DNA from: Lachnospiraceae bacterium | Lineage (GTDB): Bacteria; Bacillota; Clostridia; Lachnospirales; Lachnospiraceae | Length of the DNA stretch: 56,003 nt | Direction: 5' to 3' | Assembly (NCBI GenBank): GCA_014804645.1 | Contig: JAAUZI010000016.1 | Span: 1 to 56,003 of the forward strand | Part shown: positions 1 to 8,588 of the stretch, one piece after another | How positions within the stretch are numbered: the stretch's first letter is position 1 | How the letters are laid out: each line of letters opens with the position of its first letter | Program-made: the position numbers and the translations under genes | Notes under the pieces: generated by a model | Told to the model about the DNA's origin: nothing | The model's input: only the letters and a program-made list of their open reading frames with translations | Databases searched by the model: none

Positions 1-193
1 AGATGCAGGCAACCATCCCGGGCATTGAGATCAGGAAGAAACTAGCCATTAGGGAAAGGTTGAATAATATTTGACAACAAGGGGGAAATAGAAGTAAACT
101 GAAGGAAATAAAGTCTGGGTAGATCCAAAGCAGGAACTCTCTGCGACTCTCCAACTGACAGTAAGTTTACTCTATCAAACGTGCGAAAGAGGA

Positions 194-222
194 TTGCATT
201 TCCGAGATTTTTCGAGTATATT
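194..222 (+). promoter_or_regulatory. Putative sigma-A promoter for the PH-like gene
   Basis: TTGCAT (194-199) and TATATT (217-222) are separated by 17 bp, about 40 bp before the start of the gene at 265. The rest of 1-264 shows no convincing gene on either strand. Confidence 0.5.
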
Positions 223-264
223 GTAAATAGATATAAGGCAATATAAACAGGGAGGACGAGGCAT

Positions 265-639
265 ATGGAATTTGTGGAGAGAAAACGCTGGTTATTTTTG
301 GGCTTGCCCTTTACTTTTACCAAGTACACCATCAAGGAGGACTTGATTACCATTGATACGGGACTGCTCAAGACCGTGGAGAACGACTGCTATATGTACA
401 AGGTGCAGGACGTGCAGCTCACCGCCACTCTGATGGAGAAGTTGTTTCGCCTGGGGACTGTGATCTGTTTTACCGGGGATACTACGGACCCCAGACTGGA
501 GCTGGTGCATATCAAGAATGCCCGGGCGGTGAAGGATTTTATTCTGGAGATGTCCGAGGCTGCCAGACTCAAGAGACGCACGGTGAACATGCTGGATATC
601 GGTTCCGGGGACATGGCGGATCTGGACGATATGCAGTAG
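265..639 (+). CDS. Small PH-like (bPH2) domain protein
   Basis: This 124-residue protein starts at an ATG preceded by GGGAGG. It looks like a single bacterial Pleckstrin-homology-like domain of the YdbS/YdbT (bPH2) type. It has alternating strands ending in a short helix (about residues 95-110) and a polar tail rich in Asp and Met. There is no signal peptide or membrane segment, so it should be cytosolic, unlike most YdbS proteins, which carry membrane helices. The typical motif is a strand KYTIKEDLITIDTGLL followed by a track like VQDVQLTATL. The molecular role of such stand-alone domains is not established. It stands alone, convergent with the membrane protein gene that follows. Confidence 0.6.
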   Translation: MEFVERKRWLFLGLPFTFTKYTIKEDLITIDTGLLKTVENDCYMYKVQDVQLTATLMEKLFRLGTVICFTGDTTDPRLELVHIKNARAVKDFILEMSEAARLKRRTVNMLDIGSGDMADLDDMQ

Positions 640-709
640 GATAGAGACAGGCCGGATAGGGGTAAAGTCAGGCGGGGAGGGGTAGAAACAGAGCGGCAGC
701 GCAGGTTTC

Positions 710-1111
710 TTACCCTTCCTCCGGCTTTGTCAGCAGCTTTTCAAACAGCAGTCCTGCCCCGAACCAATAGGGGGCATAGTCGAGTCGGATAACCCGGCTG
801 ATGTTCCATCTGGAGCGGCTGTAATCCCAGGGACAAAGGGATTTGCTCTTCAGCAGCAGGCCGCTGATAAACTCCATGGAAAAGATCATGGACATGTAGG
901 CCAGCCCTCGCATAAGCAGAGGCTTTTTTTTCATGAGGCGAAACAGTGGGGCAAACAGGGCTGCGCAGCCATAGATGGGGAACATCCAGATGGAAGTGTC
1001 GCCCCGGAGGGAAAACTGTCTGCGGCGGATTCTGCCCATGGCGGTGAAGACGATTTCCATACACCAGCCCAGTATGCCACAGTTAATGAAGTTATCAAAT
1101 AATTTGCGCAT
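710..1111 (-). CDS. Putative ABC-transporter-family small membrane protein (PF06541-like)
   Basis: The start is set at the ATG at 1109-1111 (MRKLFDNFINCGILGWCMEI) because AAAGGAACGG lies just upstream on the minus strand. An in-frame extension to 1207 has no good ribosome binding site. The roughly 133-residue product has several hydrophobic segments and the features GxLGWxxE, WMFPIYG and WDYS. These recall the CmpB/putative ABC-transporter type IV family (PF06541), found widely in Firmicutes with no proven substrate. It is monocistronic and divergent from folC. The family name does not establish transport activity. Confidence 0.65.
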   Translation of the reverse strand: MRKLFDNFINCGILGWCMEIVFTAMGRIRRRQFSLRGDTSIWMFPIYGCAALFAPLFRLMKKKPLLMRGLAYMSMIFSMEFISGLLLKSKSLCPWDYSRSRWNISRVIRLDYAPYWFGAGLLFEKLLTKPEEG

Positions 1112-1117
1112 GATGGA

Positions 1118-1173
1118 CACCGTTCCTTTCGGGAGGCAGCAGCCGTATGACGGCCCGTCTCCGTATATCGGTG
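1118..1173 (-). promoter_or_regulatory. Structured 5' leader candidate of the membrane protein gene
   Basis: Just upstream of the minus-strand start at 1111, CACCG (1118-1122) can pair with CGGTG (1169-1173). They enclose a GCCGT/ACGGC hairpin (1142-1146/1150-1154) and a CCT...AGG stem next to the ribosome binding site. I cannot match it to a known riboswitch class by eye. Confidence 0.25.
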
Positions 1174-1263
1174 TTAGTATAGCCGTTTTGCGGACGGAAT
1201 ATCCCAAAATTTTTTTGGATTGGAGATTTGTATGCCCGCTGAAACGGGCAGATGGGAGTTAGC

Positions 1264-2565
1264 ATGAAATATCAAGAAGCGCTTGATTATATGGATTCTT
1301 TAAAGGGCTACGGCATTGTGCCGGGGCTGGACTCCATCCGAGAACTCTGCCGGCGTCTGGGCAATCCCCAGGACGGGCTGCGCTTTGTCCATGTGGCAGG
1401 AACCAACGGCAAGGGCTCGGTGCTGGCCTATGTGTCCACTGTGCTGCAGTGTGCGGGGTATCGGGTGGGAAGGTATATTTCCCCCACGATCCGGGAGTAC
1501 AGGGAGCGCTATCAGGTGAACGGACGCATGATTACGCAGAAGGACCTGTGCGGGCTGACGGAGGAGCTGAAGGCGGCCTGCGAGTCCATGGTGGAGGAGG
1601 GACTGCCGCATCCCACGCCCTTTGAGGTGGAGACTGCTCTGGGATTTTTGTATTTTAACCGAAAAAAATGTGACATAGTGGTGCTGGAGACCGGGATGGG
1701 AGGCAGGCTGGACGCCACCAACGTGATCTGCGCTGCTCAGGTGGCGGTGCTGACAAGCATCAGTATGGACCATATGCAGTATCTGGGGAACACGCTGACA
1801 GCCATTGCGGGGGAGAAGGCGGGCATACTGAAACCGGGCTGCCGGGTCGTGTCTGCGCAGCAGGAGCCGGAGGTCATGGAGGTAATTCGGACCAGGGCGG
1901 AGCAGCTGCAGGTTCCCCTCACCGTGGCGGAGGAAAGGCCGGTGGGCCGGGTGCGCTATGGCCTGGAGAGGCAGCGCTTTGACTATGACGGCATGAGAGA
2001 TCTGGAGATCGGTCTGGCGGGGCGTCATCAGATCGGAAATGCGGCGCTGGCCGTGGAGGTATGCCGGGCGCTGACCCGCTGCGGCTATGAGATTCCGGAG
2101 AAGGCTCTGCGGCAGGGACTGCGTGAGACCCGTTGGCCGGGCCGTTTTACCGTCCTTAGCAAAAAGCCTCTCTTTGTGGCGGACGGGGCGCACAACGAGG
2201 ACGCCGCAAAAAAACTGGCGCAGTCCATTGAATTTTATTTTACAAATAAACGCATTATCTATATAATAGGGGTATTGAAGGACAAGGAGTACGAGAAGAT
2301 CATAGAGCACACGGCGCGCTATGCCGACCAGATTCTCACGGTGACGCCGCCGAACAATCCCCGGGCCATGGGCGGCTATGAGCTGGCCCAGGAGGTGGCC
2401 AGAGTGCATCCCCGGGTGACTGCTGTGGACAGCCTGGAGGAGGCGGTGGAGCTTAGCCATCTGCTGGCCGGGCGGGAGGATGTGATTCTGGCATTCGGCT
2501 CTCTGTCCTATCTGGGGAGACTCATGGAGATCATGGAAGAGCGTGAAAAGAAGCGGAAGGCTTGA
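1264..2565 (+). CDS. folC: Bifunctional dihydrofolate/folylpolyglutamate synthase
   Basis: FolC ligates glutamate to dihydropteroate and later to tetrahydrofolate, using ATP. The 433-residue product has the Mur-ligase-type P-loop AGTNGKGS (about 45-52), the ATP/Mg stretch ETGMGGRLDATN, the SISMDHMQYLG segment, and a C-terminal domain with a DGAHN motif, all diagnostic for FolC. The start is placed at 1264 (MKYQEAL) because GGGAG lies 5-9 nt upstream. An ATG 12 nt earlier would consume that site. It is the first gene of a compact folate operon, with folE starting 22 bp after its stop. Confidence 0.95.
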   Translation: MKYQEALDYMDSLKGYGIVPGLDSIRELCRRLGNPQDGLRFVHVAGTNGKGSVLAYVSTVLQCAGYRVGRYISPTIREYRERYQVNGRMITQKDLCGLTEELKAACESMVEEGLPHPTPFEVETALGFLYFNRKKCDIVVLETGMGGRLDATNVICAAQVAVLTSISMDHMQYLGNTLTAIAGEKAGILKPGCRVVSAQQEPEVMEVIRTRAEQLQVPLTVAEERPVGRVRYGLERQRFDYDGMRDLEIGLAGRHQIGNAALAVEVCRALTRCGYEIPEKALRQGLRETRWPGRFTVLSKKPLFVADGAHNEDAAKKLAQSIEFYFTNKRIIYIIGVLKDKEYEKIIEHTARYADQILTVTPPNNPRAMGGYELAQEVARVHPRVTAVDSLEEAVELSHLLAGREDVILAFGSLSYLGRLMEIMEEREKKRKA

Positions 2566-2587
2566 CTGACGGAAAGGACTGACAGAT

Positions 2588-3145
2588 ATGGTAGACCAGG
2601 AGAAGATAAAGCAGGGCGTAAGGCTGCTGCTGGAGGGAATTGGCGAGGACGTCTCGAGGGAGGGCCTGAAGGACACCCCCGACCGGGTGGCGAGGATGTA
2701 TGAGGAGATTTTCAGCGGAATGGAGGAGGATGCAGGAGAGCATTTGTCCAAAGTATTCTCCGCAGAGAATGCGGGCGTGGTGCTGGAGAGAGACATTGTA
2801 TTTCACTCCACCTGTGAGCATCACCTGATGCCTTTTTACGGGAAAGCCCATATCGCCTATCTGCCCCAGGACAAGGTGGTGGGTCTGAGCAAGCTGGCCA
2901 GGACGGTGGAAGTCTATGCCCGCAGGCTCCAGATTCAGGAGCGGATGACGGGGCAGATCGCCGATGCCGTCATGGAGCATCTGCAGCCTAAGGGCGTCAT
3001 GGTAATTCTGGAGGCGGAGCACATGTGTATGACTATGCGGGGCGTGAAAAAGCCCGGCAGCAGCACCGTGACCGTGGCGGCGAGGGGTGCTTTTGAGGAC
3101 AATGCGCTGCAGGAACAGGTCTGGCGCATGCTGTCAGTGAGGTGA
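2588..3145 (+). CDS. folE: GTP cyclohydrolase I
   Basis: FolE converts GTP to 7,8-dihydroneopterin triphosphate, the first step of pterin synthesis. The 185-residue length is typical. The zinc ligands are visible as C76 and H79 in [10 protein letters not shown] and C147 in [14 protein letters not shown], the last being the family signature near the active site. This is the zinc-dependent type IA enzyme rather than FolE2. It lies between folC and an HD-domain gene and is probably co-transcribed with them, with gaps of 22 bp and 9 bp. Confidence 0.97.
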   Translation: MVDQEKIKQGVRLLLEGIGEDVSREGLKDTPDRVARMYEEIFSGMEEDAGEHLSKVFSAENAGVVLERDIVFHSTCEHHLMPFYGKAHIAYLPQDKVVGLSKLARTVEVYARRLQIQERMTGQIADAVMEHLQPKGVMVILEAEHMCMTMRGVKKPGSSTVTVAARGAFEDNALQEQVWRMLSVR

Positions 3146-3154
3146 ATCGGAGAT

Positions 3155-3637
3155 ATGGAGCGGGTAAACAGAATACTGCGCAGTGAGAGCTATAAGCGGC
3201 ATTTGCAGGAGAACCGGGTGGCAGAAGAGGGACGTATCTTCTGCCATCACAATATGGAGCATTTTTTGGATGTGGCGCGGATTGCCATGATTTTCAATCT
3301 CGAAGAGGGGCTGGGGATTCCCCGGGACATGATCTACGGCGCGGCGCTGCTGCACGATATCGGGCGGCATGAGCAGTATGAGACGGGGATTCCCCATGAG
3401 ACCGCCAGCGCACGGATAGCCCCGGATATTCTGGCGGACTGTGGGTATGATGCGGAGGAAATCAGGGAGATCGTGGAGTCCATCGCCGGGCACAGGGACA
3501 CAGAGAGCGGTCAGCGGCAGGATCTGGCCGGGATATTGTATCGGGCGGACAAGGCCAGCAGGGCCTGCTTTGCCTGCAAAGCAGCCGGGCAGTGCAGCTG
3601 GAGCCAGGAGCGGAAGAATCTGGAGCTGAACCGCTAG
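3155..3637 (+). CDS. HD-domain hydrolase in the folate operon
   Basis: This 160-residue protein has the HD superfamily metal ligands: H36 (in NMEHFLDVARIA), H67-D68 (in AALLHDIGRHEQ) and D132 (in LYRADKASR). A second His cluster lies at H81. HD proteins are metal-dependent phosphohydrolases acting on nucleotides or other phosphoesters. Its place between folE and folP, with 9 and 16 bp gaps, implies a role near pterin synthesis. The operon has no Nudix or other dihydroneopterin-triphosphate pyrophosphohydrolase, so this enzyme might fill that step. That is inference. A Cys-rich segment (CFACKAAGQC) follows the last HD ligand. Confidence 0.85.
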   Translation: MERVNRILRSESYKRHLQENRVAEEGRIFCHHNMEHFLDVARIAMIFNLEEGLGIPRDMIYGAALLHDIGRHEQYETGIPHETASARIAPDILADCGYDAEEIREIVESIAGHRDTESGQRQDLAGILYRADKASRACFACKAAGQCSWSQERKNLELNR

Positions 3638-3653
3638 GAGGAAGGGACGGCAT

Positions 3654-4490
3654 ATGAGAATAGGCAGCAGGGAATTTGACGTGGAAAACGAGACTTATGT
3701 GATGGGGATATTGAATGTGACGCCGGATTCCTTTTCTGATGGGGGAAAATGGGACAGCATGGACCGTGCGCTCAGGCATGTGGAGGAGATGCTAGAGGAG
3801 GGCATGGACATTCTGGATATCGGCGGAGAGTCCACCAGGCCGGGCCAGGACTACAGCATGCCTGCCCAGGAGGAGCTGGAGCGGGTGCTGCCTTATATCG
3901 AGGCGGTGAAGGCCCGCTTTGACGTGCCCATCTCTCTGGACACATACAAGAGTCAGGTGGCGGAGGCGGGCATTGCCGCAGGTGTGGACCTGATCAACGA
4001 TATATGGGGGCTGAAATGGGACCCGGAGATGGCGCGGGTGATCGCGGAGCGCGGCGTGGCCTGCTGTCTGATGCACAACCGCAGGGAAACCGGAGCGGAG
4101 GGGAACCGGTACGGCTATGGGGATTTTCTGGAGGATGTGAAGGCGGACCTGGCCCGGTCGGCAGGGCTGGCCAGGGAGGCCGGAATCGCCGGGGAGCGGA
4201 TCATACTGGACCCAGGTGTGGGCTTTGCCAAGAGTTACGAGCAGAATCTGGAGATCCTGCACCATCTGGAATATCTGCGGGCGCTGGGATATCCCATACT
4301 GCTGGGGACCAGCCGTAAATCGGTGGTGGGCCTGACGCTGGATCTGCCGGTGACGGAGCGATTGGAGGGCACGCTGGCCACCACAGTGCTGGGAGTGCTG
4401 AAGGGCTGCGCCTTTGTGCGGGTGCACGACGTGAAGGAGAACGCGCGGGCCATCCGTATGACCAGGGCGATTATGAGAGCGGGAGGATGA
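3654..4490 (+). CDS. folP: Dihydropteroate synthase
   Basis: FolP condenses p-aminobenzoate with hydroxymethyl-dihydropterin pyrophosphate and is the sulfonamide target. The 278-residue TIM-barrel product shows NVTPDSFSDGG (21-31), DIGGESTRPG (55-64), PISLDTYK, NDIWG, and GTSRKS in the C-terminal half. All the usual pterin, pyrophosphate and pABA binding motifs are present. It is inside the folate operon and is followed 3 bp later by folBK. Confidence 0.97.
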   Translation: MRIGSREFDVENETYVMGILNVTPDSFSDGGKWDSMDRALRHVEEMLEEGMDILDIGGESTRPGQDYSMPAQEELERVLPYIEAVKARFDVPISLDTYKSQVAEAGIAAGVDLINDIWGLKWDPEMARVIAERGVACCLMHNRRETGAEGNRYGYGDFLEDVKADLARSAGLAREAGIAGERIILDPGVGFAKSYEQNLEILHHLEYLRALGYPILLGTSRKSVVGLTLDLPVTERLEGTLATTVLGVLKGCAFVRVHDVKENARAIRMTRAIMRAGG

Positions 4491-4493
4491 GAG

Positions 4494-5345
4494 ATGAGGA
4501 GAGGACAGGACGAGATACGTATTGACAATCTGGAGGTCTATGCCCGCCATGGGGTTTTCCCGGAGGAGAAAAAGGCGGGACAGACCTTTTATGTGAATCT
4601 GGTGCTGTATACGAACACCCGCAGAGCCGGGCGGCAGGATGAACTGTCCCTGTCCACCGATTATGGGGCGGTGTGCCATCTGGTGACAAAGTGGATGCAG
4701 GAGCATACCTATGACCTGATTGAGACTGTGGCAGAGAATGTGGCAGAGCAGATACTGTTCCGGTATCCGCTGGTACATGCTGTGGACGTTGAGATTCGCA
4801 AGCCCCAGGCGCCCATCGGACTGCCCTTTGAGAGCGTGTCAGTCAAAATCCATCGGGGCTGGCACCGGGTATATATTGCCCTCGGCTCCAACATGGGGGA
4901 TCGGAAAAAATATCTGCAGGCGGGGGTGGATGCCATGAAAAAAAGGGATGACATCCGGCTGAAAGCGGTATCCTCCTGGCGGCAGACTGTCCCCTACGGC
5001 GGAGTGGAGCAGGAGGATTTTTTGAACGGCGTCATGGAGGTGCAGACGCTGCTGACGCCCACGGAGCTGCTTGACTATCTGCATGAAGTGGAGCAGGGGG
5101 CAGACCGAAAGAGGGAGATACACTGGGGTCCCCGGACGCTGGATCTGGATATTTTGCTGTACGATGATCTGGTGATGGAGTCGGAGGAGCTGATTATTCC
5201 TCATGTGGATATGCAGAACAGAGATTTTGTGCTGGCTCCCATGGAGGAGATCGCCGGCTGGGTGCGGCATCCTATACTGGGACTGACCATGGGACAGCTG
5301 TACGCGCAGTTGACGTCCTCCAGAGGAAAGGGAAAAGGCAAGTAA
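4494..5345 (+). CDS. folBK: Dihydroneopterin aldolase - HPPK fusion
   Basis: This 283-residue fusion carries out two consecutive steps. Residues 1 to about 120 are a FolB aldolase domain (DNLEVYARHGVFPEEKKAGQ, then STDYG). Residues 125-280 are a FolK pyrophosphokinase domain (YIALGSNMGDR at 127-137, GPRTLDLDILLYDD at 212-225). Such fusions are common in Clostridia. It ends the folate operon. No dihydrofolate reductase or pABA synthesis gene is seen in the window. Convergent with the Gx-transporter gene, with only 11 bp between the two stops. Confidence 0.95.
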   Translation: MRRGQDEIRIDNLEVYARHGVFPEEKKAGQTFYVNLVLYTNTRRAGRQDELSLSTDYGAVCHLVTKWMQEHTYDLIETVAENVAEQILFRYPLVHAVDVEIRKPQAPIGLPFESVSVKIHRGWHRVYIALGSNMGDRKKYLQAGVDAMKKRDDIRLKAVSSWRQTVPYGGVEQEDFLNGVMEVQTLLTPTELLDYLHEVEQGADRKREIHWGPRTLDLDILLYDDLVMESEELIIPHVDMQNRDFVLAPMEEIAGWVRHPILGLTMGQLYAQLTSSRGKGKGK

Positions 5346-5356
5346 GTTTGAATGTG

Positions 5357-5857
5357 TCAGGCGGGCGGAACACGCCGCAGGTAGCTCAGGGCAAAGCGGG
5401 CGCACAGTCCGGTGAACAGTCCTGTGACAGCGCCGCTGACCAGCAGATAGGGCAGATAGACAAGGACGCCCGGCACGGCGGTAATCAGCAGTGTGGCCAG
5501 GAGCTGACCAACATTGTGGAAAATACCTCCTAAAATGCTTGTCAGTTCGGGAAAACGCCTGTGCAGCAGGCGGCTGGCAAGGAGCATGGCAAGGAGACAG
5601 AGAAACCCGCCGCAGAGGCTGTAGAACAGGCTCATGGCCTGTCCAAAGAGCAGGCCGGACAGCAGAATGCGCGCCAGCAGCACCACTGCGGCGTCTTTGG
5701 AGCCGTAGCGATACAGCACCAGCAGGGTTATTATATTGGCAAGGCCCAGCTTGATGCCGGGGATGGGGACCACCGGGGGCAGCAGGCTCTCTGCGAAATA
5801 GATGGCCAGCGCCAGGGTGGTAAACAGCGCCAGGGCAGTGAGTTTACGGGTGCGCAT
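5357..5857 (-). CDS. Gx transporter family membrane protein (EetB-like, Hpre_diP_synt_I family)
   Basis: The 166-residue product has about five hydrophobic segments and the conserved stretch PPVVPIPGIKLGLANI (about 27-42), with KLGLAN typical of PF07456. That family was once called heptaprenyl diphosphate synthase component I. In Listeria-type flavin-based extracellular electron transfer loci the corresponding membrane protein is EetB, from family knowledge. It follows the NusG-II gene on the same strand by 20 bp, so the two are co-transcribed and divergent from apbE. A substrate has not been proven for the family. Confidence 0.8.
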   Translation of the reverse strand: MRTRKLTALALFTTLALAIYFAESLLPPVVPIPGIKLGLANIITLLVLYRYGSKDAAVVLLARILLSGLLFGQAMSLFYSLCGGFLCLLAMLLASRLLHRRFPELTSILGGIFHNVGQLLATLLITAVPGVLVYLPYLLVSGAVTGLFTGLCARFALSYLRRVPPA

Positions 5858-5877
5858 GGGATTCTCCTTGTGTTTTG

Positions 5878-6282
5878 TCAGTAGGCGACGGCGTCCGGAG
5901 CGGCGTCGTCACCGTTGGGTTTCAGTTCAATTACAAGCCTGTGGGGCAGACAGGTGATGGGCAGCAGGGAATCGGCAATGGGTCCCTGCAGGACACAGAG
6001 CTTGTCCGGGCAGTCCGCCTCTATAATGGCGATACTGCCGGGGGAAACCTCTATGACATTGTAGCCCCCGTCGGCGGCATCCACAGTGAAACGGTAGGTC
6101 TCCGACACCTGATCCAGCAAAATGGTCTGCAGCAGGCTGCCCTCCTGATAGAGACAGGCGGTGTAAGAACCCTGCGAACTGTGGACAGAGCGGCGTTGGA
6201 GAAACAGCCCCAGAACGCAGCAGACCAACAGCACGGCGATGCCACAGGCCAGCAGACAGGCTCTTTTTGACATGGTATTCAT
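5878..6282 (-). CDS. NusG domain II membrane-anchored protein (EetA-like)
   Basis: The start is chosen at 6282 (MNTMSKRACLL), with AAGGA about 9 nt upstream. Longer in-frame starts run into the apbE promoter region. The 134-residue product has one N-terminal membrane helix (about 8-28) and an extracytoplasmic NusG-II domain carrying conserved cysteines in ADCPDKLCV (C91, C96) and ITCLPHRLVIEL (C111). Stand-alone proteins of this type occur beside Gx transporters and ApbE, and EetA is the named example. The cysteines could form a disulfide or redox site, but this is not shown here. Confidence 0.8.
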   Translation of the reverse strand: MNTMSKRACLLACGIAVLLVCCVLGLFLQRRSVHSSQGSYTACLYQEGSLLQTILLDQVSETYRFTVDAADGGYNVIEVSPGSIAIIEADCPDKLCVLQGPIADSLLPITCLPHRLVIELKPNGDDAAPDAVAY

Positions 6283-6373
6283 CAGGCTTTTTCCTTTCTG
6301 AAATCTAATCGTTAGCGAGTATAACTGTAACCAGTATAACAGAAAATGCAGGAAATATGAATGGGCAAAATGA

Positions 6374-7456
6374 ATGGAAAATAAGCTGGAAAATAAAAAG
6401 CGAAAGTCTTGGAAAATCATTTATAGGCAACTTCTGGTGGCCGCAGGAGCGTCGCTGTTTCTGACTGGCTGCGGCGCCGCCAATATTCGGCAGCAGTCCG
6501 CGGTGGACACGGCCATGGGCACCATCGTGTCCCAGACGTTGTATGTGCGGCAGGAGGGAGAACAGACAGAGTCCGAGAGCGCTGCTGTCATGCGGATTTT
6601 GACAAAACTGGAGGAGCAGGAGCTGTCCTGGAGGATTGCGGACTCGGAGGTGGCTCAGATCAATGCTCTGGCCGCCTGTGAGCCGGAGGAGAGCCTTGTA
6701 ACCGTCCCTATATCTCCCTCCATGCGGGAGATACTGGCCCAGATATGGCAGATATCCTCGGACAGCCAGGGCGCTCTGGATGTGACGCTTGGAAGGCTCA
6801 GCCGCCTGTGGAATCTGGACGGGGCGGCAGCGGAGGACACGGTCTTTTCGATCCCCGGCGAAGAGCAGATACAGTCCGCCATGAGGGATATCGGCTATGA
6901 GCGCGTGCAGCTGACAGGGGAAACTCTGGAACTCCCGCAAGGCGTGCAGCTGGACCTGGGGGCTGTGGGAAAGGGCATTGCATGCGACCGCGTCAGCGGG
7001 TATCTGCGCGACAGCTCCCGGATCACCGGGGCTGTGGTGGCGGTGGGGGGAAGTGTAGTAACCTACGGACAGAAACCGGATGGCAGCCCCTGGAAGGTGG
7101 CGATTATGCATCCGCGTGAAGAGGGAAATTATCTGGGCGTCCTGACTTTGAAGGGAGAGCACTATATCTCCACATCAGGGGATTATGAGCGATATGTGAC
7201 GGTGGACGGAGTGCGCTATCATCATATTCTGGACCCGGCCACCGGCGCTCCCGCCCGCAGCGGCCTGTGCAGCGTCACCATTGTCTGCGACAGCGGCCTG
7301 CAGGCGGACGCCCTCTCCACCGCATGTTTTGTGCTGGGACCGGAGCAGGGACTGGCTCTGGCCCAGTCCTATGGAGCGGAGGCCCTGCTGGTGGAGGAGG
7401 ACGGTACGATGTATATGACGGAGGGAATGGAGGACATTTTCAGTGAAAATCCTTAG
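6374..7456 (+). CDS. apbE: FAD:protein FMN transferase, lipoprotein (ApbE family)
   Basis: ApbE-type enzymes attach FMN covalently to Thr/Ser of extracytoplasmic redox proteins. The 360-residue product has a lipobox LTGC (Cys33), so it should be anchored outside the membrane. It also shows DTAMGT near residue 45, GAVGKGIACD (196-205), GGS (225-227), and the Mg/FAD motifs HHILDPATG (283-291) and DALSTA (312-317). It is divergent from the NusG-II/Gx genes by 91 bp, an arrangement like electron-transfer loci. No flavinylation substrate domain is visible in the window. Its stop overlaps the convergent DUF5050 stop. Confidence 0.93.
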   Translation: MENKLENKKRKSWKIIYRQLLVAAGASLFLTGCGAANIRQQSAVDTAMGTIVSQTLYVRQEGEQTESESAAVMRILTKLEEQELSWRIADSEVAQINALAACEPEESLVTVPISPSMREILAQIWQISSDSQGALDVTLGRLSRLWNLDGAAAEDTVFSIPGEEQIQSAMRDIGYERVQLTGETLELPQGVQLDLGAVGKGIACDRVSGYLRDSSRITGAVVAVGGSVVTYGQKPDGSPWKVAIMHPREEGNYLGVLTLKGEHYISTSGDYERYVTVDGVRYHHILDPATGAPARSGLCSVTIVCDSGLQADALSTACFVLGPEQGLALAQSYGAEALLVEEDGTMYMTEGMEDIFSENP

Positions 7457-8451
7457 AAGTTGAATTCACTGTAGCTGCTGCTGCCCAGCGGGCAGTGGTA
7501 CAGGGAACTCTCCATGCCAAACTCCTGAAAGTACACATAGCGGGAGGTCATATTGATATTAGTGTAGTTGCCCTCCGCCACCACAGTGGGATTGGAGCCG
7601 TCCGTTCCCATCATTTTCAGCGCCGGAGCCGTGGCGGAGTTGCGCTGATAGTAGATGTAGCCGCCGCCCACGTTAAAGCAGTCCACCCGGTCATTGGTCA
7701 GCACCTCTATCACTCTCTGGTTCATGTCATAACGGCACAGTCGGTAATTGTTTGCCACATCCATATAATAGATATAGCTGCCGTCCAGGCAGGGATACCA
7801 GATATTGCCCTCCCACAGCTCCTCCACGGTATCTCCGTTGGTATTCAGGGTGTAGAGATAGTGGTTGTTCTGGGTGCCGTTGTAGTAGATGACGCCGTCC
7901 CGGGCGCAGGCCGGATTGATCTGATACTGGGCCAGTACCTGTTTGTCGGACTTGTCGATCTTCAGCTTGTAAAAGACAGGTGTGGGGCTGCCCGCAGTGA
8001 GCAGATACAGGTAATTGTCCACCAGCTGTCCGGACACCACCACATCCGTGGTCAGCGAGGTGATTTCCTTGCCGGACTTGAGACAGCGATTGAAGGAATT
8101 GCGGCTGCGCACATAGCCCAGGCCGCTTTCGCCGGAGGCGATCATCTGAAAATAGTACAGATATTTGCCGCCCGCCAGAATATTGCGCACGGCAGAATTG
8201 CCCAGCTTGGTAATATTCTGCTCATCCGCAGTCATGGAGTAAAGCTTGCCGTCGTCCAACGGATTGGAAAAGTACACCACCCCCTCGGACTCGCAGAACA
8301 GTCCCGCGTTGTTGATATTGCCCGCGGTGTTGCCCACAGTGCCCGGATCGTTCATGGGTATCCGGCCCAAGAACTGGTATGCCAGCACCAGGGCTGCAAA
8401 TACGATCAAGAGCAGCGCCACGATTAGGATATATTTCATTTTCTTTGACAT
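7453..8451 (-). CDS. DUF5050-type membrane-anchored beta-propeller protein
   Basis: The 332-residue product has one N-terminal membrane helix (about 6-26). The extracellular part is made of repeated Y-rich units such as GGKYLYYFQM, DNYLYLLT, DGSYIYYMD and GGYIYYQRN, the pattern of DUF5050 propeller-like repeats in Clostridia. There are no catalytic motifs. It may be a cell-surface sensing or binding protein, but the family is uncharacterised. Its stop codon overlaps the apbE stop, so the two genes converge without a spacer. Confidence 0.8.
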   Translation of the reverse strand: MSKKMKYILIVALLLIVFAALVLAYQFLGRIPMNDPGTVGNTAGNINNAGLFCESEGVVYFSNPLDDGKLYSMTADEQNITKLGNSAVRNILAGGKYLYYFQMIASGESGLGYVRSRNSFNRCLKSGKEITSLTTDVVVSGQLVDNYLYLLTAGSPTPVFYKLKIDKSDKQVLAQYQINPACARDGVIYYNGTQNNHYLYTLNTNGDTVEELWEGNIWYPCLDGSYIYYMDVANNYRLCRYDMNQRVIEVLTNDRVDCFNVGGGYIYYQRNSATAPALKMMGTDGSNPTVVAEGNYTNINMTSRYVYFQEFGMESSLYHCPLGSSSYSEFNF

Positions 8452-8508
8452 AATGCCATAACCTCCCGAAAATAAACTCTCTTTTAAAAATATATCACAT
8501 AGTTAGTC

Positions 8509-8537
8509 TTGCTATCAAGAGGGTTTTGGAGTAATAT
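8509..8537 (+). promoter_or_regulatory. Putative sigma-A promoter of pheA
   Basis: TTGCTA (8509-8514), a 17-bp spacer and TAATAT (8532-8537) lie about 50 bp upstream of the pheA start. I see no T-box or obvious leader peptide in between. Confidence 0.6.
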
Positions 8538-8588
8538 AAATTAAATGTGGAGCGCACAAAAAATGTGGATACAGACGGAGGAAACCCC

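Noticed and set aside
1300..2796. 498-codon antisense frame across folC and folE
   Set aside because: No motif and His/Arg/Leu-rich composition; it is a shadow of the folate genes.
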